Assembly (NCBI GenBank): GCA_947652115.1
Contig: OX393564.1
Coordinates: 836,286-900,285 of the forward strand
From: Blastomussa wellsi
Lineage: Eukaryota > Cnidaria > Anthozoa > Scleractinia > Plerogyridae
Direction: 5' to 3'
Length of the DNA stretch: 64,000 bases
Within the stretch, counting starts at the first letter, position 1, and each line of letters opens with the position of its first letter. The notes beneath the pieces are model-generated. The model did no database searches and was not told where the DNA came from. It worked only from the letters and a program-made list of their open reading frames with translations. The position numbers and the translations under genes are program-made. Below are positions 20,630 to 32,460 of this stretch, one piece after another.

Positions 20630-23600
20630 ATGAAAAACTTCGTCATTACAATTTTTGCCATCGTTGCCATTGGGAAAGCTGGAGGAAAAGGAAATAGTAG
20701 CGACAGTCAAGGCGACCAGCATCTCTTAAAAGGTAGGGCCTGTGCTATCTTCACAGTTAAAATCACATTAAAATTCAATATGATAATTTTCGCCTCGGGG
20801 AAGAGTTTCAGCAATCACTCGGACAAAATTGCAAGATTAGGTGAAGACTCGGGCTTTCGTGTTCTCCATCAAGAATCATTGGAACAACTTCTCAGCGTTT
20901 TCGCTCTTAATTTTAAGGCGATTTGATCGAGGGTTTGTCGTAGATGAAGTAAAACGCTCTGTGATCATGATAAGCAAAGAGAAATCAAGTGAAAATTGCC
21001 ACTTTCCTTCCTCGCTCCCCCGGATTTGACGTAACCTGATTTGGGGGCGTTGTTGTTTATTTTAGCTAAAAAGGAGTTCTTCCAGTGTGACCTTCTTAAT
21101 CCCAGACTCGAAATATTAATCACCGTGTCGATTGAAATAAATGTCGCAAATGTTCGTTCTGAGATATTCATCAAGACAGCATATCATTTAGCGGACGATT
21201 TTCTTCGTCACTTGAATTCTTGAAAATTTATTTATAATCGTGCTGGCTTTTCAGGGAGCTTGGGAATTTAATCTTTCTGAGTTTTAAACATTCGACATGA
21301 ATGAGAATCTAAGTTTTAGAACGGTTTCGACTTCTCAGATAAGACAAAGAGGTTAGCTTTGTTGATAATTTGAGGGTATATCTCTCGAATTTTGCATAAA
21401 ACTGTCATAATTTCAGCCGCCAGTATACTAATTGTTTTTGAGTACATACCACTCAGTTTTCTCCTCTCCTGTGCATACGAACTATTCACTAATTTTTAAT
21501 GAAAGCATGATAATGTTGTTTCAGCTGCTTTGAAACAATGGCATGAGGTTCATTATGCTTAAAACTACCGGCTAGCCATTAAAGATTCTTATAACATATA
21601 ATACGTATAGAGTGGCAACTTCACGAACAAAGCAATCTGCAATCTGTAAAAGCCCCAACATCAAATGATTCCCTAAAAAAGGAAAAAAAAAAGGACAGAT
21701 CGAAGTTCTGATCCAAGTCTCAAATTAAGGTGATAAGAATAAATATATTATTAAAAGTTCGTACGAATAACTTCTGAACAAATATCATTCTAACTCTAAG
21801 CCCAGTCCATCGAAAATTCACCCCTATATTATCTTATTACCCCCTGCGAGTAAGGCCGGTATAGTCCAAACATAGAACAGAAAGCAACTCATCTTAGGAC
21901 CCTCTTCATCCTTAGCATTATTAGCCGTTGTACTTTAGGCCACACCGTGATGTGACGTACTGTATTTTTCTTTTTTCTCGTGTACAGTTTATGTCCGTTT
22001 AAAAGGCTCCAGTCTTTCTTATGCAGGACGAGTGGAGGTTAGTAAGGACGGTGAGGACTGGGGCACAATATGCGACAAGAACTGGAACCTAAAGGACGCC
22101 CGCGTTATATGCAGACAGCTAAACTTTTCATTTGCAGAAGCTGCTGTTCCAATGGCCGGTTTTGAAGCAGGCTCAGGCCCAATATTTCTTAAAGATGTGA
22201 AGTGCGGGGGTAGTGAACGATCGTTACTGAAATGCAAGCACGACGGATGGAAAACCCATGACGTTAACGACTCATGTGATCACAGTATGGATGTTGGAGT
22301 AGTGTGTAGACCTCACAAAGAAAGTAAAGTTACATTTTCTCTTTTATTTTCTTCCCTAAGTAATTAATTTGCTAATTATCTTCTTGACTTATAGGTCCTA
22401 ACGTATGGGTCCTAACCATGATTCAAAATTTTCGTGAGGTTTTTCTATATTTGAATTTAGCGAGGACCGGGTATTTTGCAAGTTTCGGAGTTGCGAGTTG
22501 GAGTTGCAAGTTGCGAGTTGTGAAATTGCAATCCGCGTAGCCCGGTGTCCGAGCTGTTAGCGACTTGGCGTAAAATGGACAAGCGTAAAATGAAGTAAAG
22601 TTACATATCTTCAACTAGTCTTTAGGTTGTGGTTAGTGAAATTCCGGCACGGTAACTAGTGAAATGGCATATTGCAAGCACACTAATCAGTCTTCTATTG
22701 AAACGGTGAAAAATATGAAATGTTCCTTAGTTAGTAAAATCAAGAACAGGCAAACCCGCGCAATTTTTTCTTCAGCCTTGGAAGTGCCTTCGTCCGCGAA
22801 TCGAGGTGGGAACCTTTACGCACCTAAATATGATTAAAAAAGCATTCATTTCTACATAGAAATAAACCTAGTGTTTTCCTTGGTTAGCTCTCCAGTGCGG
22901 CAAAGAAATGTAGCAGAGCATCGGACAGATAGGAGACTCAATCTCGCAAATCCAACTCCAACTCGCGACTTCAACTCGAAACTCGCCACTCATACCCAAT
23001 TTTTAAAAAGTTGCCAAAATACGAAACGTAAGTGGTATTTGAATATGACAGTAATTAGATGACATGCTTAGCGCTATATTTTCTCTCTTGCAAATTTACG
23101 TTTCTTTTTACAGTATTGCAACTGGTCTTGTTCATTGTTATGACTTGTCTCTTGGTATTTTCGTACTTGGTAAATATCTGGTTTATTTACCTTGTGTGCT
23201 GTAAACAAAGACGGCAGAGGAAACGTCACCTAACCGCCGTACAACAGCGGGCGATAACCCGTAAGAGAGACTCCCAACAAGGGCTAGAAAACCTGGCGCT
23301 CAATTACGATGGATATCTAGACATGCCGACAACTGCAAAACGACAAAGTCCAGCTCTTCAAAAAAGCGGTATCCATTCTAGGCACAGTGATAGGGCGAGC
23401 AGCGAGGATGGGCCGATTGGTGAAGTTGCTGACCAGCAAGAACAGCAGCAGCATGTTTATCAGAGATTGGAGTCATGCGTATTGGATCCGTCTTCGCGAG
23501 AATACTTGGAAATTTTGGAGTCTATTCCGGAAATGCCAACCAATCAACAACCAGAAATGTGTTCAAGTGGAAAATCAGCCTCGCAAGCATCAGAAAGCAG

Positions 23601-24048
23601 AAAGGATAACAAAGAAGGGAAGGAAAATCGATATGAAAGACTGCAACTGCGTAACATGTCCCCGGATAAAGAGCAGACTTCTTCCACCGAGCAAGACCAG
23701 AACCAGAATGTAAATACAAGCGAGGACAAGATTCCTGATTACGTTGAGGTCATTGGTGATGATAGTTTGGTGGGAAATGCCATGACGACACCAGCTTCAC
23801 CAGTGGGAACTGTCAATGTTAACAATGCATATGAAACGTTGAAACTAGCTCCAGGCCCATTGAAAAGTGCACAAGGAGGCCACGCATGCTCTCACCTGGC
23901 CGAGGACCAGCAATCAGTTCGAGCAGAGACGAAAGAGGAAGAGTATTATGTTGATCTGTCGCCTGCTGCCGCCGGGGCCAGCTGTAAGGAAGGCAAAATG
24001 ATTGTTCTCGCTGATGATGAAAACGAATACGAAATAATGAATAATTGA
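20630..24048 (+). CDS. Single-SRCR-domain type I membrane receptor with multi-tyrosine cytoplasmic tail
   Basis: Exons 20630-20732, 21988-22323 and 23114-24048 join in phase (1374 nt, 457 residues). Residues 1-19 are a signal peptide (MKNFVITIFAIVAIGKAGG). A group-A-like SRCR domain spans about 36-142 (VRLKGSS, GRVEVSKDGEDWGTICD, DARVICRQL, GGSERSLLKCKHDGW, VGVVCRP). The transmembrane helix is about 148-174, followed by the stop-transfer KQRRQRKRH. The 280-residue tail holds tyrosines 211, 214, 262, 277, 320, 356, 386, 424, 425 and 452, most in YxxL/I/V/M form. Y262-QRL and Y277-LEI are separated by 11 residues and fit the ITAM spacing. SRCR proteins bind microbial or endogenous ligands at the cell surface. 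The tail suggests SH2-mediated signalling (inference). An AATAAA follows 12 bases after the stop. Further small exons in the 0.8-kb second intron cannot be excluded, but the phases already match. Confidence 0.87.
22440..23030. repeat. Inverted pair of (GAGTTG)n-type minisatellites in the SRCR intron
   Basis: About 22,460-22,525 is a run of GAGTTGCGAGTTGGAGTTGC-like hexamers. About 22,945-22,990 carries the reverse complement form (CTCCAACTCGCGACTTCAAC). Together they could fold into an imperfect hairpin around about 400 bases of the second intron. This may be an old non-autonomous element. Confidence 0.5.
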
Positions 24049-24059
24049 GGTTCCATTCA

Positions 24060-24065
24060 AATAAA
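24060..24065 (+). promoter_or_regulatory. Poly(A) signal of SRCR gene
   Basis: AATAAA starts 12 bases after the SRCR stop codon. The 3' UTR would be very short if this signal is used. Confidence 0.5.
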
Positions 24066-26549
24066 GAACAAGCATTAGGCATATTAGAAATATTAAACAA
24101 TGATGAATTTTTGACCTTTTGGCACAATCTAGAAGAATTGATTTGTTTTGATGTAAAGAGTCCATATGCAAACTCCTGCTATTGAATGAAGTTTTAAAAA
24201 AATGTCCGAACATTTTTATGAAGAATTGCAAATGCTCTGTTTCGTTTATTGGTTGACTCTAGTTATGTTCCTATGCTCAATATGAATACATAATCCGTAA
24301 ACCTGTACTGTGATATGATAAACAGGCCAGAAGTGCTGCAAAAACTCTGAAAAGGAGCCTTGCACGTCACTCAGCAAACGAAAACAAATTCGAATAGGAG
24401 AGCAATTAAATATGCTCAGGTAACTATGTTCCTAACAGTAACAATCTTCTGCGGTAAATCTATCAAATAATATTTTTTGATCATGATCTATTCGAATATA
24501 GCCTCCCACCCTCTCCCACTGCTTTATTAACTCCCTCTCCTGCTTTCTTCAAACGGCATTGAACGGAAACGAGACCTCCTGCCCCGGGGCTTAACGGAGG
24601 GTTTTTGGCGGTAAATGAAAGTAATGAAGTAAGCAAATAATTTAGAATAAGATATTTGCGAAACGCACTGCTGGAAAAACGTTAATTTACTGTCGCAATG
24701 AAAAAATAAATCAATTGATTTTAGACTTACAGCCCATCTCTACGTCTTGATTGTACGAGCAGTTGTCATAAGGAATTGATGATCGATGCTTTTTCATTAT
24801 CTGTCGAAATTGGGGACCGAGCAAAAGTCGATTTTAACTTATAAAGATGATGCTTTGATAGCTGTCAACACAGGTAATTTATACGCTGAGAATGGGTCCA
24901 ACTGTTTTCACACATCTGAGCACGTCACGGAACAGGGCTTACGGCTCACGAGCAAAAGCTGTTAACTGCAAAAGAACACAGATCATCTATCTCTGGAGCT
25001 TTAGTAAGTATAAGAAAACCTCAAGTGAGGGAAAAATAGAATTGGAAACTTTTTCTTAAAAGTATACTTCTGATCTTTGCGGAAACTTGCCTTAACCAAA
25101 AGAAGCTCGAGATAATCAGACTAATATAATCTGACTGCTCGAGGAAATTTACCCCACCCGAATATCGTGCATCAACACTGCCGTTCTGTTGTTTACGTTT
25201 CTTTAGACAGTTTATTCTGAGGCAGGTAAGTCAGACAGCTAACTCCACCTTTAAGTTGTAGTTGTTATACGCTAATCGATCGATGTTCCGACTCCGTGGG
25301 ATTTGACGACTCTCATTAACGGAGTCCTGTGTGTCTAAAGATCTTACGTTCATTCGAAGCATTCTAAGAGCTTTACATTATGAAGTCGATATCTGATCAA
25401 AGATTATTACCCTGTAGCGTTCATTGAGTAAATAAGCAGTAATCACTGAAAGTAAAGATATGTTTTGATGTTGAATTCAGTCAGATTAGAGTTCGGAAGT
25501 CGAAGGTATTTTGCCATGATGCCATGAAAGGATATTTCATTTCGAATTCCCTCAGACATTTTGTTATCTACTACTATGCTTTAATCTGCCACTTGACGAC
25601 CTCTGGTTATGACCCTATTTGAGTAAAAAATTCCGCAGATAAATCGGCAAAATTCCGCGGATAGTTGGTTGACATCTAAGATTAACGACTGCACTGTATT
25701 CAGAATACTAACTGTTTCTTTCGGAAAAAGTTGTTTGTGTGTTACCCAGTGGGGGCTACAAAAACTTCATTAAGAAATGAATCTGACTCATACTTTTTGT
25801 AATAATATGAAAAGGCGAATGATAATTGGAAATGTTACCATGGTTACTAAGAAAGAAGACACAAGACACCACTAAGAAAAGTCAACAAACCATTAGAAGT
25901 TTTACTTGGTGTACATAAAGAGTGTATCTTTTTTGTTACTCTACGGGGAATGATATTTCATACTGTCATTAAACTAATATTTCATCTCCTTTTCTAAATT
26001 GGGAACTCGCAATAAATATAGAAAGGAAGTGTAAAACTAGCTTCACGCGACCTATTCTGTATATTGAAACACTTAACCAAATTTTAACTTTCACAGTTTT
26101 TATCCTTTGTGTCGCTCTTGTCACATGTAAATAATTATTCTGTTTTCTAACTATTTCCTGGTCAGTTAAAACTCTGATTACAAATGAACGTTTATTTCCT
26201 TCGCGCTGTAGCAACTACCGAGGAAGACGTCATTGAGTAACGTTTTCTATGATTGAGCTAGGTAATCCAAGATAAAATATCTTACTAATTAAGGATAACT
26301 TCATGGGGAAAACCGTTTGTATGCTAAGTGAATACTCATCGTCTTTTTCATTTTAGTTTTTAGTGTTTTTCTAATCCTAAACTTTCCTTTATTGTGGACG
26401 TGCACAAGTGCTTTGCACCGCTGCCACTTGAGGAAGTTTTCGATTAAATTTTACATGTTTTCACATCTTTTTGGTGGCTTCTATTTGAAGCGGCCAATCA
26501 AAACATGGGAACTGTGGAAGGTGATGTTAAATTGTCAAATTCAGCATTC
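24066..26549. other. Intergenic, no gene seen
   Basis: About 2.5 kb without supported exons, RNA genes or recognisable element ends. Scattered short ORFs on both strands look random. Confidence 0.5.
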
Positions 26550-26888
26550 AAGGCCTTTTCCAGTCCGTACTGCGCAATCTCCGCCTGTAATGTTTATAAA
26601 GCCTCACACGACGAAATGTAAACAAACCAAAATGAAAATTAGAGGTAAAAACTTACCTTTTTCCTCATTATTAACATCCGATATACTTGTAAAACAATAA
26701 TAAAGAGTAGATGAGCCTCGACGATATTATAAACCGACGTTAATTCAGCTCATTGCAAACTCCCAAACAAAATGACCCGTAATGGCGGACTTAAAGACGC
26801 AGTTACCGAAGTGTAACGTATCAACGAATTCAAAACACAAGATGTAAACAAATCCCGAGACTGCGCAGTACGGACTGGAAATGGCCTT
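26550..26888. mobile_element. Non-autonomous DNA element (MITE) with ~30-base inverted ends
   Basis: The left end AAGGCCTTTTCCAGTCCGTA (from 26,550) continues through CTGCGCAATCTC. The right end, read in reverse complement, is AAGGCCATTTCCAGTCCGTA continuing through CTGCGCAGTCTC. Only a few positions differ across about 32 bases. The interior (about 340 bases in all) has no transposase. A target duplication could not be defined. Confidence 0.75.
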
Positions 26889-27179
26889 TCACTCTCGCGG
26901 AAATTCCACAAGTCTCTCGACCTATGTATGTGCAAATCTTGAAATAAATAAATAAACAATCAAACAAGCAAATGAATAAATAACCAACGAAAAAATTCAT
27001 TCCTATTCGGCATCGGTATTATATTAAAGACGCCAGCACTGTAAAAATTACTTCATTAATGATGTTGTCATTAATGATAGCCATGATGCCGTACATCTAT
27101 CAATAGTGAATCGACAATTTCCTTGAAACTTTTTCAGCTTAACCGGTAAACTTGTTGTCAAAACAGTGAAACGTCCAAA
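26889..27179. other. Short intergenic stretch before the acidic ORF
   Basis: AT-rich, no exon or element recognised. It presumably contains the 5' flank of the ORF at 27,180. Confidence 0.4.
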
Positions 27180-27485
27180 ATGAGTCGTGATGTAGAACCA
27201 AAGGACCAAGCAGCAGAAGACGACGAAGACGATGACGATGAAGAAGCTGAAATCATGGAGATACGAGGTGTGGTTATGAAGCCAGGAATTCAGTGGAGCG
27301 TTGCCTGGGAACGACATGTGGTGAATGTGTATACGGGATTAGAGATCTATCAAAACCTCAAGATTCCCCATGGTAACAATCGCGAAGTTACCCGGATGTT
27401 GGAGGAGAGCCTTCAACAGAACAAGAGAATGACTATTGATTATAGAATCGCTGACAAGGAAATCCTTGAAGTCCGCTATCGATGA
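27180..27485 (+). CDS. Small acidic protein of unknown function (101 aa), single exon
   Basis: An uninterrupted ORF with a strongly acidic N-terminal third (EDDEDDDDEEAE), then a mixed segment with aromatic residues (RGVVMKPGIQWSVAWERHV) and a charged C-terminus ending EVRYR. There is no signal peptide or membrane segment. The composition is protein-like rather than random, and the ATG follows CCAAA. No intron or poly(A) tract was seen, so it may be an intronless gene or an old retrocopy. I do not recognise the family and propose no function. Confidence 0.55.
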   Translation: MSRDVEPKDQAAEDDEDDDDEEAEIMEIRGVVMKPGIQWSVAWERHVVNVYTGLEIYQNLKIPHGNNREVTRMLEESLQQNKRMTIDYRIADKEILEVRYR

Positions 27486-27734
27486 TGGATTTGTGGTTTA
27501 ATTACGACAAACACAACATCTTAAGAATAGTAGGCACGGGCATCAGAAGAAAGGCAACAGAAAATATGCTCTTTTCATCCTTGTTGCTTTTTCTTTGTTT
27601 GTACTTCTAAGGTGGCGTGCAATAGAATTATTTTAGTAGCAGCTAACTAATGATAAGTATGATGAAAAAACTAGAATGAACGAAATGGGGGAAAATGAGG
27701 AGGAGGCTGGAAATTTCTGAGTGCATACACCTGT

Positions 27735-27903
27735 AGACCTTATTCCAAAATGGCCGCTGATTTATGCACATACAAATTGGCCCTTGTTGCCTCGTTCAAG
27801 ATAAAATATTCTTTTGATTTTGAGCTCAAAAACGAGGCAAGAAGGGCTAATTTGAATACCAACAAAAGAATATTAAGATGGTAGCCACTTTGGAATAAGG
27901 TGT
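27735..27903. mobile_element. Foldback MITE (~170 bases, near-palindromic)
   Basis: The left arm ACCTTATTCCAAAATGGC and the right arm in reverse complement ACCTTATTCCAAAGTGGC match. So do the inner segments CCCTTGTTGCCTCGTT and AACGAGGCAAGAAGGG. Almost the whole element can fold on itself. Confidence 0.75.
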
Positions 27904-28960
27904 ATGGTTTTACTTGAAGAAAGCAGCGAAAGCTATATATCTTAACGTGGCTAAATAGCTGATCATGCAGCTGAGAACATTTTTCTTACTAGTTTTACGC
28001 TAACGCATTAATTACGAAGGCCTGGTAAAATTACTAAACCACTGAAACACAATTATTTTCTAAACACATATTTTAATAACCATTTTTCTTACTTTTTTAC
28101 TACGAAAGTTTTTGGATTGCTCATTTTTTTACATAACGAAAAAGAAATTACACAAATTAGCACCGCACCTGACAACTTGACGTCGTTGTTTACATTTTCC
28201 TCATTAGCACATGACTGTGTAGAGAAGGCATCACTGCTATAGATATATACGAATTGACTCCAGATATATCTTAAAGGGCTTGTGAAACGCTGTTTGCTAA
28301 ATATTCAGCTCTTTGCGTGCTACATTGAAATAGATATTAGTTTCCAAAAACTGCGAAATTTCTGGGTGGCAAAAGCGCTAAAGAGTCCATACATTCTCTT
28401 TAAACATTTGACTTTCAAACCCGTTTAAAAGAAGAAGAATAAACTAAATCGGGCTCAAATTTATAGCAAAAGTTATTGGTGCCATGTTCTATCAACATTC
28501 AGAATTTATACTGTTTGTAACTCGAGCAGAAACTGAAGCCCTTTTGCTAATGAGACAAATACATGTATATTTGTAAACTACGTGGAGTATTTGTTTTACT
28601 TAACGGACTTGAGAGAAGACTTAGCCAGGAGAATAAATGATACTTGTTTTCATTTTGTGATCGCAGTATCGAAGGTCGAACCAATGGGCCCAGGCAAATA
28701 AGTTAAATTACAAATTACATTCAGCCTGCTTTATTAAAAGACGGTTTAGTATTCAAATTAAATTTGTTGTCGTTGATGAGCTGTACAGATATCAAAGCCA
28801 GGTTATTTCAGTCTCACTGAAGGTTCAAGAAGTCTTTGAAAATCTGTCATATGAAAGAAAAGCAAATATATGCAATTTAATTTGTCGACCTATTGAGAAG
28901 TAATGGAGTGATGTTTTCTATTTGTTAAAAGAGAAATTACTCTGCGTTAAAACAACAGCC
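27904..28960. other. Intergenic, no gene seen
   Basis: No supported exon. A minus-strand AATAAA (28,735-28,730) about 390 bases beyond the PDZ-calmodulin stop codon may be that gene's poly(A) signal. The last part should contain the promoter of the plus-strand gene starting at 28,961. Confidence 0.4.
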
Positions 28961-30470
28961 ATGCTTGCGTCAAAATATCGCTCTGCCGGAGGTAGGGTTA
29001 CAACGACGAAGACACCGGTGAGTTTTTAAATGTTAACTTTCGTCTTGCAGTGCGGTGTCAGACTGCAGTTTCCGCACTTGTATGCAAGGAAGGGTGCAAT
29101 ATCCAAATACTGCCGCGGCGATGACGCTATATGCTTTCGGTACTCCGCTGTACAACTAACTCATCTTCTGAAAATTCCCTTAAAAACTCTTCCCTGTCGC
29201 TCCATCACAAAAAAATCGACAATACAGTACAGAATGTCCAATCATGTTGAGAGTTCATATTTCGATTTCACCCTGCCCCCTAATTAGTAGTTGTATATCG
29301 TTACCTTAGTGTTACGAAATTTCGAAATTTGATTTGTGCTTTAACAGTTATCACTTTTCTTGTAGGCATCAACTTTTTTCTCTGTTATTTCAGCCACCAG
29401 AAGGTTTAAAACGTAACTATTCCCGACGAGCAGTCCTGGCTCAATCTTCTAATAAGCCCGGCAAAACAAGTTTTGAAGAAAATAAACTCAGTGGTTAGTT
29501 TTGGAATTCATGGTACGATGAGTACCTTGTATATTTATCTTTCCATCCTCATCTGGATCTGCTTTCCGTAAAATCTCCAGCAGTTCAGAATCTCTCATCT
29601 GAGCATTTCCCGGCATACGTTTCAATGCTGTCTTTAGTTCTTCAGAGCTTATGTAACCACGCTCTTCAGAGTCAAACACCCGGATGGAGTTGAGTTCTTG
29701 TTCTTCTTCGTTGTCCTCGTCCGTTATTAAGGCCGCCATAAGTCTCAGAAATTCCCCAAACTTTAACTTACGGTTTGCTGCAATGCAGTAAAATAAAGAC
29801 AGTCGGTTCCCCAAATTTGCGATAGTTGTATTGTTGCCCTTACTTGCCGCGAAGCACTCTTAAAATAAATTATATACGTACGGCCGCACACAAGAAAGAT
29901 TTACTTGGGAAGTAAAATTTACTGCTGTGCGCCCAAAATATGACAAGGTCAGTTTCTAATAAGTCTTTTTCGAAAACTGGTTGAACAAGAAGATTTGCGA
30001 ATTACGAGAAACTTACAATGTAACTTACCGTTGAATGCCCCACCCTGGCTAAATAATGTTTCGTGACGTAGAGAAAGACGACAAAAATGCATCGAAACCG
30101 GTCGCGAGACACTTCAATCTCCCAAATCATTCTAAGCAACATATGGCAGTCTGCGGCCTTTCCCTTCACCAAGGAAACACGGAAAGCCGTAAAACTCTAG
30201 AACAAAAATTTAGTTTTCAAATCGGCACTCTTAATCCTCACGGTATCAACGAACGCTTTTCATTCAACTAATTTATTCCCAAGTTTTCACGTTACCAGGC
30301 ACCAGCCAATAGCGAAGCTCCATCTTTCTGTATATAAAGACACACGACGCACAATTCCTTGATTCGCTCCTACGAAGGGCTAACGCTCGAAACGTCAGCA
30401 CTTGAATCTCTTTACGGTGGCCAATTGACATTATCAACCCAGTTGATAAAACCAAATTATATTGTTATAC

Positions 30471-30515
<45 letters not shown>

Positions 30516-32460
30516 CTAAATAATGTTTACCTTCAGTTACAGTTGGGACATATCATCAAAACAATAATCAGTGCAGAGCATTTAAAACCTGGTAGCTCCT
30601 GCATAGGTAAAAGGTTAAGTCTGTATACGAGCCTAGTGGCCCATCAGGATCAGGGCGGAGCTTATTCCAGTTTCCTTAGCATGAAGCGATAGAGCCTGAG
30701 TACTTGACCCCCCCTCGATGGGATGCTAATCCATCACAGGGTTAGCCCCAGCAGTAAATTCCCCGGTACCATTTATACACCTTGGTGAAGCGTCTTGCAC
30801 AAGAACACAGCGCAGTGCCCCGGCCGGGGCTCGAACTCGGACCGTCCGATCCGGAGTCCAGCGCGCTAACGTACACCAATTAAGCCAACCGATTACAGCC
30901 TGTCTAACCTGTTAGATCCAGTTCATTCATGAACACCCACACCTTAGCCTCAAGAGGATTGTAACCGAGTGATCGGACCAGCGGAAACACGGAGCTGACT
31001 CTGATTTCTCCAGACCCTCTTACGTCAAAAACAGAGAAGGCATCTTCAAGTTCTGGCGATCGACATATTATGCAATCACTGTATGCGTAAAAGTATAGAT
31101 CCTAATAACCCTGAACTATACTTAATAATGACGGTTATTTTTTACAACATCTAATATACGTACACTCAAGAATTGCACTAAAATATGCAATTCCTAGCCC
31201 TCTTGATTGTGTTTTGGCTGAATTTGTTGTTGATCAAAGGCAAATCAAAAATAACTAAAGCAATAGAGTATTCTTTCCGATGACCTTACAGTGAATCGGT
31301 AAATCCACATTACCTTCAATCTGCTCATTGCTAAAAACCGGAACGTCCAGTTCGTTTTCTTTTTTAATGGCCTCGTTGATCCTTTGCTAGAGTAAGAGAA
31401 AATATCACGTAATATCCGGTGCCACTTTTTAGGATCCTGGTCAGTTTCATGCATACATACACAAATCCACCATTCTCAAACGAAGTAAATTGCCATTCAC
31501 CTCAGGCTCAAAGTTCGTTTCGCATTTCGGTGAACAATTGTTAAGTATCACAGCCGTGCTGTGTATATCTTTGATTTACCTGTCTTCTCGGTGCTTTCTT
31601 GATGTAAAGTCTGACCACACCCTTTGCTTTCCATACCGCCTGACGCGCGAACCTCAAGGATACTTTGGTCACGTTGATTCCGTTTATCTTAAAGTAACCA
31701 AATATGAACATTTCAGCTTCCCTTAACGACAATATTTAGTTCTTCTTTTTTCATCTAATGTAAGTAAATAATATTGTTATTGACATGTGCGATAAAAGCG
31801 CTGATCTCGAAAATGTTGAAGTTTTACTGCAGGGAAAAAATAGAAGCCAATTCAACATATAATAAAGGTTTAGAACATAACAATTAAGAAAAGGCTCTTT
31901 TACACTGACCATACAAGGTGCGATCTTTGTTGTTGTTTGATTCTGAATGAGCTTACCGATAGTACTCGGTCCCCAGACCTCAGTTTTCTGTCTACCAAGC
32001 TTCCAGGGATCACTTGATTGATGAAAATACCCGGATCATCAGGGATATGAGGGTTATCAACACCGCCATGTAAAGTAAAGCCTAGATCAGCTTCATGATC
32101 TGTGAATGTATTTTAATTGCAAGAAGAATATAAATCGGTTTTTGCACTTGCCGTTTGAATTTAACAAGGTTCTAAAACTCATGATCATTTCCGAATCCAG
32201 TGAATCAAACACTTCTATTGTTGGAATCTTACACGCGACTACTCGAACCTGGCAACTCTGAAGAAAGTTTTCCAATCGATCTTTTTCATAAGCAGGCCAA
32301 TGATGTTAAAACATCTGGACAACAGCTCTACAATAAATTTTTAACCAAGCGAAGGCAAATAAAAGATTGTCGGTACCTCAATTTCATTTCTGTCTACTCC
32401 ACTATGCAGTCCGATTTTACTCGAAAACTCGTTCTGTTACTGAAAAACCGAAACCATTAA
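28961..32460 (+). CDS. Small gene of unknown function interleaved antisense to the PDZ-calmodulin gene
   Basis: Three exons match in phase: 28961-29017 (19 codons, donor GTGAGT), 29394-29493 (acceptor TTATTTCAG, donor GTTAGT) and from 32201. If the last exon runs to its stop at 32,460, the protein has 138 residues. If the donor at 32,373 is used, it continues further. The N-terminus is basic (MLASKYRSAGGRVTTTKTP, then KRNYSRRAVLAQ), and the third exon encodes a helix-like segment (LFHKQANDVKTSGQQLYNKF). All exons fall in introns of the minus-strand gene. Conversely, that gene's exons 17-20 fall in the long second intron here, and its terminal exon 21 falls in the first. The family is not recognised and extra exons may be missing. 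Confidence 0.5.

Noticed and set aside
30340..30420. Hammerhead ribozyme in the Penelope tail
   Set aside because: Only the GAAAC part fits. The CUGANGA box and a stem III are not evident, so I do not call a ribozyme feature.
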